Positions 32,727-41,398 of a stretch of DNA of 64,000 nucleotides are shown here, piece after piece. Source of the DNA: Flavobacterium sp. UBA7663 (GTDB lineage Bacteria; Bacteroidota; Bacteroidia; Flavobacteriales; Flavobacteriaceae). The stretch spans positions 3,960 to 67,959 of the forward strand of contig NZ_DLHR01000012.1 of assembly GCF_002483315.1 (NCBI RefSeq), in the 5' to 3' direction. The stretch's first letter is position 1; each line of letters opens with the position of its first letter. The position numbers and the translations under genes were made by a program. The notes beneath the pieces were generated by a model that was given only the letters and a program-made list of their open reading frames with translations, was not told the origin of the DNA and searched no databases.

Positions 32727-33923
32727 TTAAAAAACAATTAAATTGATATCTCGGTATTCTAAATTGAACCAATCGGCAATTGCTTTATTGGTTAAAACTC
32801 CGTGATAGGAATAAATCCCGTGCTTTAAACCTCTGTTGCAACGAATAGCGGTTTCAATTCCACCATCGTCTGCAATATGTAATAAGAAAGGAGAAATGAT
32901 ATTACTAATTGACATTGAAGCCGTTTTAGAATATCGAGAAGGAATATTTGGAACACAATAATGAATTACTCCGTTTTTAATAAAGGTTGGTTTTTCATGA
33001 GTAGTGACTTCTGAAGTTTCAAAACAACCTCCTGTATCAATACTAACATCTACAATAACAGCTCCTTTTTTCATGTGTTCTACCATAGTTTCGGTAACCA
33101 CAATAGGAGCACGGTTTTTACCTTTCATAGCTCCAATGGCTACATCACAACGACGCAAAGCTTTTAAAAGCGATTTTTCTTGAATAGTAGAAGTAAATAT
33201 TCTTTGATTTAATGTGTTTTGCAAACGACGTAATTTGGTAATCGAATTATCAAATACTTTCACAGTTGCGCCTAGTCCTAAAGCGGTTCTAGCAGCATAT
33301 TCTGCAACCGTTCCAGCGCCAATGATAACTACTTTTGTAGGTGGAACTCCTGTAATATTGCCGAATAATAAGCCTTTTCCAATGTTTTCACCAATCATTA
33401 ATTCGGAAGCGATTAAAACCGAAGCAGTTCCTGCAATTTCTGATAGTGATTTTACTGCTGGATAGGAACCATCTTCGTCTTTTATGAATTCAAATGCTAA
33501 AGCAGTAATTCTTTTGGTAGCTAAAGCTTCAAAATATTCTTTTTTCTGTGTTTTTAATTGAATAGCTGAAATAACAATGGTTTGCGGATTCATCATTTCT
33601 AGTTCGGCTAGAGTAGGTGGTTCCACTTTTAAAATCATTGGGCAACCTAGAACTTTTTTAGTGTCTTGAGTTATTTCTGCACCAGCATCGCTATATTCTT
33701 TATCAGTGTAACTTGAACATTCTCCTGAACCTGCTTCAATCATTACGCGATGTCCGTGTGAAACTAATGAAGAAACGGCATCTGGAGTTAAGCAAATACG
33801 ACGTTCTTGATAAGAAGTTTCTTTAGGAATTCCAATAAACAACTCGCTTTTATGTCGTGCCACTTCTAGCTTTTCTTCTTGTGGTAATAATTGTGATTTC
33901 GAAAATGGACTATAAATGGACAT
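32727..33923 (-). CDS. ald: Alanine dehydrogenase
   Basis: The 398-residue protein has the N-terminal domain with GIPKETSYQERR and VMIEAGSG, the NAD-binding segment VVIIGAGTVAEYAA (near 200) and a C-terminal PNIPSRYS motif typical of the alanine dehydrogenase/transhydrogenase family. Alanine dehydrogenase interconverts alanine with pyruvate and ammonia using NAD. No membrane part or beta-subunit gene is nearby, which argues against transhydrogenase. It follows tsaE on the same strand. Confidence 0.92.
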   Translation of the reverse strand: MSIYSPFSKSQLLPQEEKLEVARHKSELFIGIPKETSYQERRICLTPDAVSSLVSHGHRVMIEAGSGECSSYTDKEYSDAGAEITQDTKKVLGCPMILKVEPPTLAELEMMNPQTIVISAIQLKTQKKEYFEALATKRITALAFEFIKDEDGSYPAVKSLSEIAGTASVLIASELMIGENIGKGLLFGNITGVPPTKVVIIGAGTVAEYAARTALGLGATVKVFDNSITKLRRLQNTLNQRIFTSTIQEKSLLKALRRCDVAIGAMKGKNRAPIVVTETMVEHMKKGAVIVDVSIDTGGCFETSEVTTHEKPTFIKNGVIHYCVPNIPSRYSKTASMSISNIISPFLLHIADDGGIETAIRCNRGLKHGIYSYHGVLTNKAIADWFNLEYRDINLIVF

Positions 33924-33982
33924 GTTGCGTTGTTTTTTGTGGTACCAATTTAGGAATATTTTTTAAAATAGAAAAGAATCTT

Positions 33983-34396
33983 TTAGTTCTTCAAGGTCAA
34001 TTCTCTTTTTCCGTCTGCCATTACTTTTATTGAAATACTGGCGTGGTCGATTGGGATTAAATTTGGCGTTTTTTCTGGCCATTCGATAAAACACCAATTG
34101 TCAGAATAAAAATATTCGTCTAAACCCATGTCATAACCTTCTTCTTCTGAATTTAATCGATACAAATCGAAATGATATACGATTTCGCCTTCAAACGTGC
34201 GGTATTCATTCACTAAAGAAAATGTTGGGCTACTCGAATTGTCTTTTACACCTAATTCTTTCACCAATTCTTTAATTAAAGTCGTTTTTCCAGCGCCCAT
34301 TTGTGCGTGAAATGTAATTACTTTTTTTAAGGAAGGCGTGGCTAATATTTGCTTGGCAACGTTTGTGATTTCGTCTAATGAAAAAATTATCGTCAT
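33983..34396 (-). CDS. tsaE: tRNA threonylcarbamoyladenosine biosynthesis ATPase TsaE
   Basis: The 137-residue P-loop protein has Walker A HAQMGAGKTTLIK (near 29-41), the SSPTFSLVNEY motif and a FIEWPEK motif, all hallmarks of TsaE. With TsaB and TsaD it makes the t6A37 modification of ANN-decoding tRNAs. Located 26 bases after porX and upstream of ald; a common transcript is likely. Confidence 0.95.
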   Translation of the reverse strand: MTIIFSLDEITNVAKQILATPSLKKVITFHAQMGAGKTTLIKELVKELGVKDNSSSPTFSLVNEYRTFEGEIVYHFDLYRLNSEEEGYDMGLDEYFYSDNWCFIEWPEKTPNLIPIDHASISIKVMADGKRELTLKN

Positions 34397-34422
34397 ATAA
34401 TTATTCTTATTTACTTAACGCT

Positions 34423-35976
34423 TTATCTCGGCTCTAAAACTAAAAACGGAATTACCATTTCTTCTAATGAAATTCCTCCGTGTTGATAGGTATTTCGGTA
34501 ATAACTGACATAATGATTGTAGTTATTTACATAAGCCAAAAATAAATCGTTTTTTGCAAAAATAAAAGAGCTACTCATGTTTAGTGCTGGTAGACCAATT
34601 TTTTTCGGATCTTTCACAGCATAAACGTCTTTGTCTTCGTAGGTTAAGCTTCTTCCTGTTTTATAGCGAAGGTTTAAACTTGTGTTTTTATCACCAATAA
34701 CTTTCGACGGATTTTTACAATTGATTGTTCCATGGTCGGTAGTTATAATCAATCTAAAACCAAGTTGTTGAGCTTGCTGAATCATATCCAAAAGTGGAGA
34801 ATTCTTAAACCAACTTGCCGTCAAAGAACGATACGCTTTGTCGTTTGAAGCTAATTCTTTTACTACATCCATTTCGGTTTTAGCATGTGATAACATATCT
34901 ACGAAATTGTAAACAATAGTCGTTAAATCATTGTTTTTTAAAGATTTAAAGTTATCTGCTAATTTTTTTCCCGAAGTAAAATTGGTAATCTTATAATATT
35001 CTTGTTTGATGTTTAATCCCAAACGTTTTAGTTGCTCGGTTAAAAATTCGCCTTCATACAGATTTTTTCCACCTTCATCTGGATCGTTTTTCCAATATTG
35101 CGGGAATTTCTTTTCCATTTCCAACGGTGTTAATCCAGAGAAAATAGCATTACGAGCATATTGAGTTGCTGTTGGTAAAATAGAGAAGTAGCTGACTTCT
35201 TTTTCCAGTTTGTAGTGATTGTTTACGACACTTTCAAATGCTTTCCACTGGTCATAACGCAAGTTATCAATCACAATGAATAAAATTGGCTTGTCTTTTT
35301 TACGAATTTCTGGTGCTACTAATTCACCAAAAATTTCATGAGAAAGCACTGGTTTATCAGCTTTTGGTTGGAACCAATCTTCATAATTACGTTCGATAAA
35401 TTTCCCAAATTGCATATTAGCTTCGGCTTTTTGACTTTCCAAAATTTCTACCATGCTTTGGTCTTCGATGTTTTCCAACTCTAATTCCCAAAATAATAAC
35501 TTTTTGTACAATTCTACCCAATCTTCATAGGTACGAACCATTGCCATATCCATAGCAATTTTTCGAAATTCTTTCTGATAATCTAAAGTTGTTTTTTCGG
35601 AAATCAATCGCGAATGGTCTAAATTTTTCTTCAAACTCAATAAAATCTGGTTTGGATTAACCGGTTTTATCAAATAATCGGCAATTTTAGAACCGATAGC
35701 TTCTTCCATAATATATTCTTCTTCACTTTTGGTAATCATAATCACCGGAACCGAAGATTTCTTTTCTTTTAATTCAGATAAAGTTTCCAAACCACTTAAA
35801 CCTGGCATGTTTTCATCTAAAAACACCACATCAAAATTGTTTTCATCAAACAAATCAATAGCATCTTGCCCGTTATTACAGGTAGTTACATGATAATTCT
35901 TCTTTTCTAAAAAAAGGATATGTGGTTTTAATAAATCAATTTCATCATCAACCCAAAGGATTTTTATCTGGCTCAT
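34423..35976 (-). CDS. porX: PorX: response regulator with PglZ domain, T9SS regulator
   Basis: The 517-residue protein has a receiver domain with acidic pocket DDE (10-12), phospho-acceptor Asp54 in FLDENMP, Thr82 and Lys104 (IKP), then a helical linker and a PglZ-type alkaline-phosphatase-like domain with VIDNLRYDQW (Asp near 237) and TTDHGTINC motifs. This REC-PglZ layout is PorX, which controls type IX secretion with the PorY kinase and sigma factor SigP in Porphyromonas; the PglZ domain has been shown to be a phosphodiesterase acting on oligonucleotides. A PorY gene is not in the window. It may govern cargo such as the adhesin at the left edge. Confidence 0.95.
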   Translation of the reverse strand: MSQIKILWVDDEIDLLKPHILFLEKKNYHVTTCNNGQDAIDLFDENNFDVVFLDENMPGLSGLETLSELKEKKSSVPVIMITKSEEEYIMEEAIGSKIADYLIKPVNPNQILLSLKKNLDHSRLISEKTTLDYQKEFRKIAMDMAMVRTYEDWVELYKKLLFWELELENIEDQSMVEILESQKAEANMQFGKFIERNYEDWFQPKADKPVLSHEIFGELVAPEIRKKDKPILFIVIDNLRYDQWKAFESVVNNHYKLEKEVSYFSILPTATQYARNAIFSGLTPLEMEKKFPQYWKNDPDEGGKNLYEGEFLTEQLKRLGLNIKQEYYKITNFTSGKKLADNFKSLKNNDLTTIVYNFVDMLSHAKTEMDVVKELASNDKAYRSLTASWFKNSPLLDMIQQAQQLGFRLIITTDHGTINCKNPSKVIGDKNTSLNLRYKTGRSLTYEDKDVYAVKDPKKIGLPALNMSSSFIFAKNDLFLAYVNNYNHYVSYYRNTYQHGGISLEEMVIPFLVLEPR

Positions 35977-36082
35977 TTCTTCTTAATTTGTGTGCAAGTT
36001 AGTATTTATTAAACGACCATTGTATTAAATTTAGTATAAAATTTCCCATTAGTTTTAAACAATTCTTTTTGTAAAAAATCGC

Positions 36083-36090
36083 TACATTTG
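36083..36090 (+). promoter_or_regulatory. -7 box (TACATTTG) for the HD hydrolase
   Basis: TACATTTG lies 19 bases before the GTG start at 36110, which supports that start codon. Confidence 0.6.
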
Positions 36091-36109
36091 TTACTCAAAA
36101 TTTATACTT

Positions 36110-37345
36110 GTGAGCCAAACCAACAAACTCAAAATATTCAACGATCCAATTTATGGTTTTATTACCATACCTAATTCTTTAATTTACGATTTAATTCAGC
36201 ATCCTTACTTTCAACGTTTGAGAAGAATTTCTCAGATGGGAATGTCGTATTTGGTTTATCCAGGTGCGCATCACACACGTTTTCATCATGCGTTGGGCTG
36301 TATGCATATTATGCAAAAAGCGGTTCAAACCTTGCAATTTAAAGGTGTTGCAATTTCGGAAGATGAAGAAAATGCTTTGTATATTGCTATTTTGTTGCAT
36401 GATATTGGTCACGGTCCATACAGTCACGCTATGGAACACAGTATAGTTGAAGAAGTGCATCATGAAGAATTATCGTTGTTGTTCATGGAGCAATTAAATA
36501 AAGAATTTGATGGTAAATTAGCTTTAGCAATCCAAGTTTTTAAAGGTGAATATCATAGAAAATTCATGTTGCAATTGATTTCAAGTCAATTAGATATGGA
36601 TAGAATGGATTACTTAAAACGCGACAGTTTTTACAGCGGTGTAGCCGAAGGAAATATTAATAGCGAACGTTTGATTCAAATGATGAACGTGCAAGATGAT
36701 TATTTAGTTATTGAAGAAAAAGGAATTTATTCAGTTGAAAAGTTTTTGGTTGCGCGAAGATTGATGTATTGGCAAGCGTATTTGCACAAAACAAGCGTGG
36801 TTGCTGAATTAATCTTGACCAAAATTCTAAAACGCGCCAAAGAATTAACTCAGAAAGGAATTCTATTACCATGTAGCGAATCGTTGCAATTTTTCATGCA
36901 AAACAAAATTTCTTTGTCTGATTTTGATAAAAATGTTTTAGATAAGTTTTCTTATTTGGATGATTATGATGTGATGGGCGCGATTAAATCATGGCAATTT
37001 CATGATGATTTTGTTTTACAATCTTTGTGTAGAATGATATTGAATCGTGATTTACTAAAGATTCAAATGACCGATGATAAACCAAACAAAGAGAATCTAT
37101 TATCTATTAAAAATAAATACATTGCTCTTGCTGGAATTTCCGAAAAAGAAGCGGATTATTTTGTGTTTAAAGGTAAGTTAAAAAATCAAGCGTATAGCAA
37201 ATCAAGTGAGCCTATTCGCATCTTAAAAAAAGACAAAACCATTGAAGATGTGGTAGAAGCATCTGACCAATTACATTTAAAAGCTTTATCAAAACCTGTA
37301 ACAAAATATTTCATATGTTTTCCAAAAGTGGTCTTAGAAGCATAG
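36110..37345 (+). CDS. HD-domain phosphohydrolase (dNTPase/SAMHD1-like)
   Basis: The 411-residue protein begins with GTG and has the HD metal site spread over HTRFHHALG (His near 50), LLHDIGHGPYSHAME (His-Asp near 95) and DMDRMDYLKRD (Asp near 165). This is the YdhJ/SAMHD1-like branch of HD hydrolases; some hydrolyse dNTPs, but the substrate here is unproven. It is divergent from porX and separated from lpxD by 120 bases. Confidence 0.9.
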   Translation: MSQTNKLKIFNDPIYGFITIPNSLIYDLIQHPYFQRLRRISQMGMSYLVYPGAHHTRFHHALGCMHIMQKAVQTLQFKGVAISEDEENALYIAILLHDIGHGPYSHAMEHSIVEEVHHEELSLLFMEQLNKEFDGKLALAIQVFKGEYHRKFMLQLISSQLDMDRMDYLKRDSFYSGVAEGNINSERLIQMMNVQDDYLVIEEKGIYSVEKFLVARRLMYWQAYLHKTSVVAELILTKILKRAKELTQKGILLPCSESLQFFMQNKISLSDFDKNVLDKFSYLDDYDVMGAIKSWQFHDDFVLQSLCRMILNRDLLKIQMTDDKPNKENLLSIKNKYIALAGISEKEADYFVFKGKLKNQAYSKSSEPIRILKKDKTIEDVVEASDQLHLKALSKPVTKYFICFPKVVLEA

Positions 37346-37363
37346 CTTTTTAATTTAATTTCA

Positions 37364-37371
37364 TATTTTTG
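37364..37371 (+). promoter_or_regulatory. -7 box (TATTTTTG) upstream of lpxD
   Basis: TATTTTTG lies 94 bases before the lpxD ATG and 5 bases before a 21-codon reading frame, so lpxD mRNA would carry a leader of about 90 bases. Confidence 0.5.
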
Positions 37372-37376
37372 CCAAG

Positions 37377-37442
37377 ATGAAGAGGAATCAATACGTTGAA
37401 TTAAATGAAAATGAGTATTTTTATATCCCGAAATCTATCTAA
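37377..37442 (+). CDS. Possible 21-codon leader ORF before lpxD
   Basis: An ATG at 37377 opens a 21-codon frame (beginning MKRNQYVELN, ending YIPKSI) that closes 23 bases before lpxD. It starts at the expected transcription start of the -7 box at 37364-37371. It could be a leader peptide gene or chance; no family is recognised. Confidence 0.22.
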   Translation: MKRNQYVELNENEYFYIPKSI

Positions 37443-37465
37443 TTAGATAGTAATAAAATTTTTAA

Positions 37466-38485
37466 ATGAAGTTTACAGCAGCGCAAATAGCAGGCATTTT
37501 AGAAGGCGAAGTAGTTGGAAATCCAGATGCTGAAGTTTTTAAATTGTCTAAAATTGAGGAAGGAACAGAAGGGTCTTTGACGTTTTTGGCAAATCCTAAA
37601 TATATCAATTACATTTATTCTACTCAGGCATCTGTTACCATAGTTAACAACACTTTTGAGCCAGAGCAAGAAATAACAACTACTTTAATTAAGGTTGAAG
37701 ATGCGTATAAATCGTTTTCAAAGTTATTAGAATATTATAATCAAGTAAAATTGATGAAATCAGGAATTGAGCAACCTTCTGTGATTTCGGATGGTGTAAC
37801 TTATGGTTCTGATTTATATTTGGGAAGTTTTTGTTACGTTGGAAAGAATGTAACCATTGGAAATAATGTAAAAATTTATCCAAATAGTTTTATTGGAGAC
37901 AACGTAACAATTGGTGATGATTGTGTTTTCTTTGCAGGCGTTAGAATTTATTCAGAAACTGTTATTGGAAATAGATGTACAATTCACTCAGGAACAATAA
38001 TTGGTTCGGATGGATTTGGTTTTGCGCCTCAAGAAGACGGAACGTATGTAAAAGTACCACAAATTGGAAATGTTATCATTGAAGATGATGTTGAAATTGG
38101 TGCTTCTACAACAGTTGATAGAGCTACTTTAGGTTCTACAATTATTAGAAAAGGAGTAAAACTTGATAATCACATTCAAGTTGCGCACAATGTTGAAATT
38201 GGCGAAAACACCGTAATTGCCGCACAAACCGGAATTGCAGGAACAACCAAAATAGGTAAAAACTGTTTAATTGGAGGTCAAGTTGGATTTGCTGGGCATT
38301 TAGTAATTGGTGATGGAGTTAAAATTCAAGCGCAATCAGGTATTGGAAAAAATTTAGAAGCTGGAGAAGTGGTACAAGGAAGTCCTGCTTTCAATTATGG
38401 AGATTTTGCAAAAGCTTTTGTACACTTTAGAAATTTACCAAAAATTGTTTCCGATTTAGAAGAATTAAAAAATACAATTAAATAA
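37466..38485 (+). CDS. lpxD: UDP-3-O-acylglucosamine N-acyltransferase LpxD
   Basis: The 339-residue protein has an N-terminal uridine-binding domain (FTAAQIAGILEGEVVGN, then SLTFLANPKY) and a left-handed beta helix of hexapeptide repeats from about 110, with the catalytic His in HIQVAHNVEIG (near 239) and a C-terminal helix. LpxD adds the 3-hydroxyacyl chain to the 2-amino group in lipid A synthesis. First gene of the run lpxD-lpxC/fabZ-lpxA (19- and 8-base gaps). Confidence 0.95.
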   Translation: MKFTAAQIAGILEGEVVGNPDAEVFKLSKIEEGTEGSLTFLANPKYINYIYSTQASVTIVNNTFEPEQEITTTLIKVEDAYKSFSKLLEYYNQVKLMKSGIEQPSVISDGVTYGSDLYLGSFCYVGKNVTIGNNVKIYPNSFIGDNVTIGDDCVFFAGVRIYSETVIGNRCTIHSGTIIGSDGFGFAPQEDGTYVKVPQIGNVIIEDDVEIGASTTVDRATLGSTIIRKGVKLDNHIQVAHNVEIGENTVIAAQTGIAGTTKIGKNCLIGGQVGFAGHLVIGDGVKIQAQSGIGKNLEAGEVVQGSPAFNYGDFAKAFVHFRNLPKIVSDLEELKNTIK

Positions 38486-38504
38486 TTTAAAAACCATTTT
38501 TATC

Positions 38505-39893
38505 ATGGCGAAGCAAACAACAATTGCTGCAGAAATATCATTAAAAGGTGTAGGTTTACACACAGGTCAAGAAGTTGCAATGACTTTTAAACCGGCTCCT
38601 GTAAACAACGGATTTACATTTGTACGTGTAGATTTAGAAGGTCAACCAATTATTGAAGCTGATGCAAATTATGTTGTAAATACGCAACGAGGCACTAATT
38701 TAGAAAAATTAGGAGTAATGATTCAAACACCAGAGCACGTATTAGCGGCGCTTGTGGGTTGCGATTTAGATAACGTTATTATAGAATTAAATGCTTCTGA
38801 ACTTCCTATTATGGATGGTTCTTCAAAATATTTTGTTGAAGCCATTGAAAAAGTTGGAGTTATTGAGCAAGAAGCAGAACGAAAAGTATTTGTAGTTAAA
38901 GATGTAATTTCGTACCTAGATGAAGCTACAGGAAGTGAAATTACAGTTATTCCTGCAGATGAATATTGTGTTACAGCAATGGTTGATTTTGGTACTAAAG
39001 TTTTAGGTACTCAAAATGCTACAATGAAAGGGATTAAAGAATTTAAAAAAGAAATTTCAAATTGTAGAACTTTTAGTTTTTTACATGAATTAGAATCACT
39101 TTTGAATAATGGGTTGATTAAAGGAGGTGATTTAAATAACGCCATTGTATATGTTGATAAAGAAATTTCATCAGAAACAATGGAAAACTTGAAAAAGGCT
39201 TTCAATAAAGATACTATTTCGGTTAAAGAAAATGGAATTTTAGACAACCTAACATTGCATTATCCGAATGAAGCAGCAAGACATAAATTGCTTGATATTA
39301 TTGGGGATTTATCTTTAATTGGAACTCGTATTCAAGGGAAAATTATCGCAAATAAGCCAGGACACTACGTAAATACTCAGTTTGCTAAGAAAATGGCTAA
39401 ATTAATTAAGATTGAAGAGCGTAACAATGTTCCTAGTTATGATATTAACAAAGAACCAGTAATGGATATTCACGGTATTATGAATTTATTACCACACCGT
39501 CCACCATTCTTGTTAGTAGATAAGATTTTAGAACTTTCTGAAACACATGTGGTTGGATTAAAAAATGTAACAATGAATGAAGATTTTTTCGTTGGACATT
39601 TTCCAGGAGCTCCGGTAATGCCGGGAGTTTTACAAGTTGAAGCCATGGCACAAACAGGAGGAATCTTGATTTTAAGTACTGTTCCAGATCCAGAAAATTA
39701 CTTAACGTATTTCATGAAAATTGATAATGTTAAGTTCAAAAATAAAGTCTTACCAGGCGATACCTTGTTCTTTAAATGTGATTTAATTTCTCCAATTAGA
39801 AGAGGAATTTGTCACATGCAAGCGTATGCGTATGCAAACGGAAAATTAGTTTCAGAAGCCGAATTAATGGCACAAATTGTTAAAGTAAAATAA
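38505..39893 (+). CDS. Bifunctional LpxC deacetylase / FabZ dehydratase
   Basis: The 462-residue protein fuses two enzymes. Residues of about 1-310 are LpxC, the zinc deacetylase that commits to lipid A, with a zinc His in TPEHVLAAL (near 78). Residues of about 320-462 are FabZ: LLPHRPPFLLVDKI and GHFPGAPVMPGVLQVEAMAQ hold the catalytic His and Glu of 3-hydroxyacyl-ACP dehydratase. The fusion is a known trait of Bacteroidota and Chlorobi, linking fatty acid and lipid A fluxes that share 3-hydroxyacyl-ACP. It lies inside the lpx run. Confidence 0.97.
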   Translation: MAKQTTIAAEISLKGVGLHTGQEVAMTFKPAPVNNGFTFVRVDLEGQPIIEADANYVVNTQRGTNLEKLGVMIQTPEHVLAALVGCDLDNVIIELNASELPIMDGSSKYFVEAIEKVGVIEQEAERKVFVVKDVISYLDEATGSEITVIPADEYCVTAMVDFGTKVLGTQNATMKGIKEFKKEISNCRTFSFLHELESLLNNGLIKGGDLNNAIVYVDKEISSETMENLKKAFNKDTISVKENGILDNLTLHYPNEAARHKLLDIIGDLSLIGTRIQGKIIANKPGHYVNTQFAKKMAKLIKIEERNNVPSYDINKEPVMDIHGIMNLLPHRPPFLLVDKILELSETHVVGLKNVTMNEDFFVGHFPGAPVMPGVLQVEAMAQTGGILILSTVPDPENYLTYFMKIDNVKFKNKVLPGDTLFFKCDLISPIRRGICHMQAYAYANGKLVSEAELMAQIVKVK

Positions 39894-39901
39894 AGATATA
39901 T

Positions 39902-40687
39902 ATGAATCAACCATTAGCTTATGTGCATCCAGGTGCCAAAATAGCAAGAAACGTTGTAATTGATCCTTTTACAACCATACATAATAATGTTGAAATTGGT
40001 GAAGGAACTTGGATTGGTTCAAATGTTACCATCATGGAAGGTGCTCGTATTGGTAAAAATTGTAATATTTTTCCTGGTGCGGTAATTTCAGCGGTTCCTC
40101 AAGATTTAAAATTTGGTGGTGAAGAATCGTTAGCGGTTATTGGTGATAACACTACAATTAGAGAATGTGTTACTATCAATAGAGGAACAGTAGCTTCTGG
40201 TCAAACAAAAATTGGAAAAAACTGTTTAATTATGGCTACGGCTCATATCGCACACGATTGTCATATTGGTGATAATGCTATTATCGTAAATGGCGTTGCT
40301 TTGGCCGGACACGTAACGGTTGGTGATTTTGCTATCATTGGTGGTTTAGCAGCTGTACATCAGTTTATTTCAATTGGAGATCATGCTATGATTTCTGGTG
40401 GTTCATTAGTAAGAAAAGATGTTCCTCCTTTTACAAAAGCGGCAAAAGAACCTTTGTCTTATGTGGGAATTAACTCTGTAGGATTAAGAAGAAGAGGTTT
40501 TTCAACAGATAAAATCAGAGAAATTCAAGATATCTATAGAATTTTATATCAAAAAAATTACAATACAACGCAAGCATTAAGCATTATTGAGGCTGAAATG
40601 GAAGCTACAACAGAAAGAGATGAAATTTTAGACTTCATCAGAAATTCTTCTCGTGGAATCATGAAAGGCTACACGAGTTCAATGTAA
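39902..40687 (+). CDS. lpxA: UDP-N-acetylglucosamine acyltransferase LpxA
   Basis: The 261-residue left-handed beta-helix protein has hexapeptide repeats throughout, the catalytic His in ATAHIAHDCHIG (near 122) and a C-terminal helical part with GLRRRGFSTDKIREIQDIYR. LpxA catalyses the first acylation of lipid A. It begins 8 bases after the LpxC-FabZ stop. Confidence 0.96.
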   Translation: MNQPLAYVHPGAKIARNVVIDPFTTIHNNVEIGEGTWIGSNVTIMEGARIGKNCNIFPGAVISAVPQDLKFGGEESLAVIGDNTTIRECVTINRGTVASGQTKIGKNCLIMATAHIAHDCHIGDNAIIVNGVALAGHVTVGDFAIIGGLAAVHQFISIGDHAMISGGSLVRKDVPPFTKAAKEPLSYVGINSVGLRRRGFSTDKIREIQDIYRILYQKNYNTTQALSIIEAEMEATTERDEILDFIRNSSRGIMKGYTSSM

Positions 40688-40732
40688 TCTCAAATTAAAA
40701 GAGTAAATAAACAAACATCAAATAAAAATAAA

Positions 40733-41299
40733 ATGGCAAGTACATCAGATATTAGAAACGGATTATGCATCAAATACAATAACGATATTTATAAAATCAT
40801 CGAATTTCTTCACGTAAAACCAGGTAAGGGACCAGCTTTCGTAAGAACAAAATTAAAATCGTTAACGAACGGAAAAGTATTAGATAACACATTTTCTGCT
40901 GGACACAAAATTGATGAAGTACGTGTTGAAACACATACATTCCAATATTTATATGCTGAAGGAGATCAATTTCACTTTATGAATAACGAATCATTTGAAC
41001 AAATTACGTTAGACAAAAAAGTATTAGATGCTCCAGATTTATTAAAAGAAGGAACTAACGTAATGATTCAAATCAACGCTGAAACCGAAGCACCTTTATC
41101 AGTAGATATGCCAGCTTCTATCGTTTTAGAGGTTACGTATGCTGAGCCAGGAGTAAAAGGGAATACAGCTACGAATGCTACAAAACCAGCAACTGTTGAA
41201 ACAGGAGCTACTGTAAATGTTCCGTTGTTTATCAATGAAGGTGATAAAATCAAAATTGATACAGCAACAGGAAACTACATGGAAAGAGTAAAAGAATAA
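40733..41299 (+). CDS. efp: Elongation factor P
   Basis: The 188-residue protein shows three OB-like domains: the N-terminal KOW-type domain with the modifiable Lys in VKPGKGPAFVRTKL (near 34), the central domain with EQITLDKKVLD, and a C-terminal domain ending IKIDTATGNYMERVKE. EF-P rescues ribosomes stalled at polyproline. It follows lpxA by 45 bases and is closed by a terminator-like hairpin. Confidence 0.97.
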   Translation: MASTSDIRNGLCIKYNNDIYKIIEFLHVKPGKGPAFVRTKLKSLTNGKVLDNTFSAGHKIDEVRVETHTFQYLYAEGDQFHFMNNESFEQITLDKKVLDAPDLLKEGTNVMIQINAETEAPLSVDMPASIVLEVTYAEPGVKGNTATNATKPATVETGATVNVPLFINEGDKIKIDTATGNYMERVKE

Positions 41300-41315
41300 T
41301 TGAAAGTAAAAAGTG

Positions 41316-41353
41316 AAGAGTAATTAGTAAATAGCCAATAACTAATTACTCTT
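41316..41353 (+). terminator. Terminator-like hairpin after efp
   Basis: aagagtaattagt and actaattactctt pair exactly (13 bases) around a 12-base loop and are followed by ttatatttta. The stem is A/T-rich, so strength is uncertain; the rest of the spacer is made of actaatca words. Confidence 0.6.
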
Positions 41354-41398
41354 TTATATTTTACTTATCACTAATTACTATCCACTAATCACTTATAA

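Noticed and set aside
34423..35976. PglZ domain as a sign of a BREX phage-defence system
   Set aside because: The domain is fused to a receiver domain in the PorX layout, and no brxA, brxC, pglX or other BREX gene is nearby.
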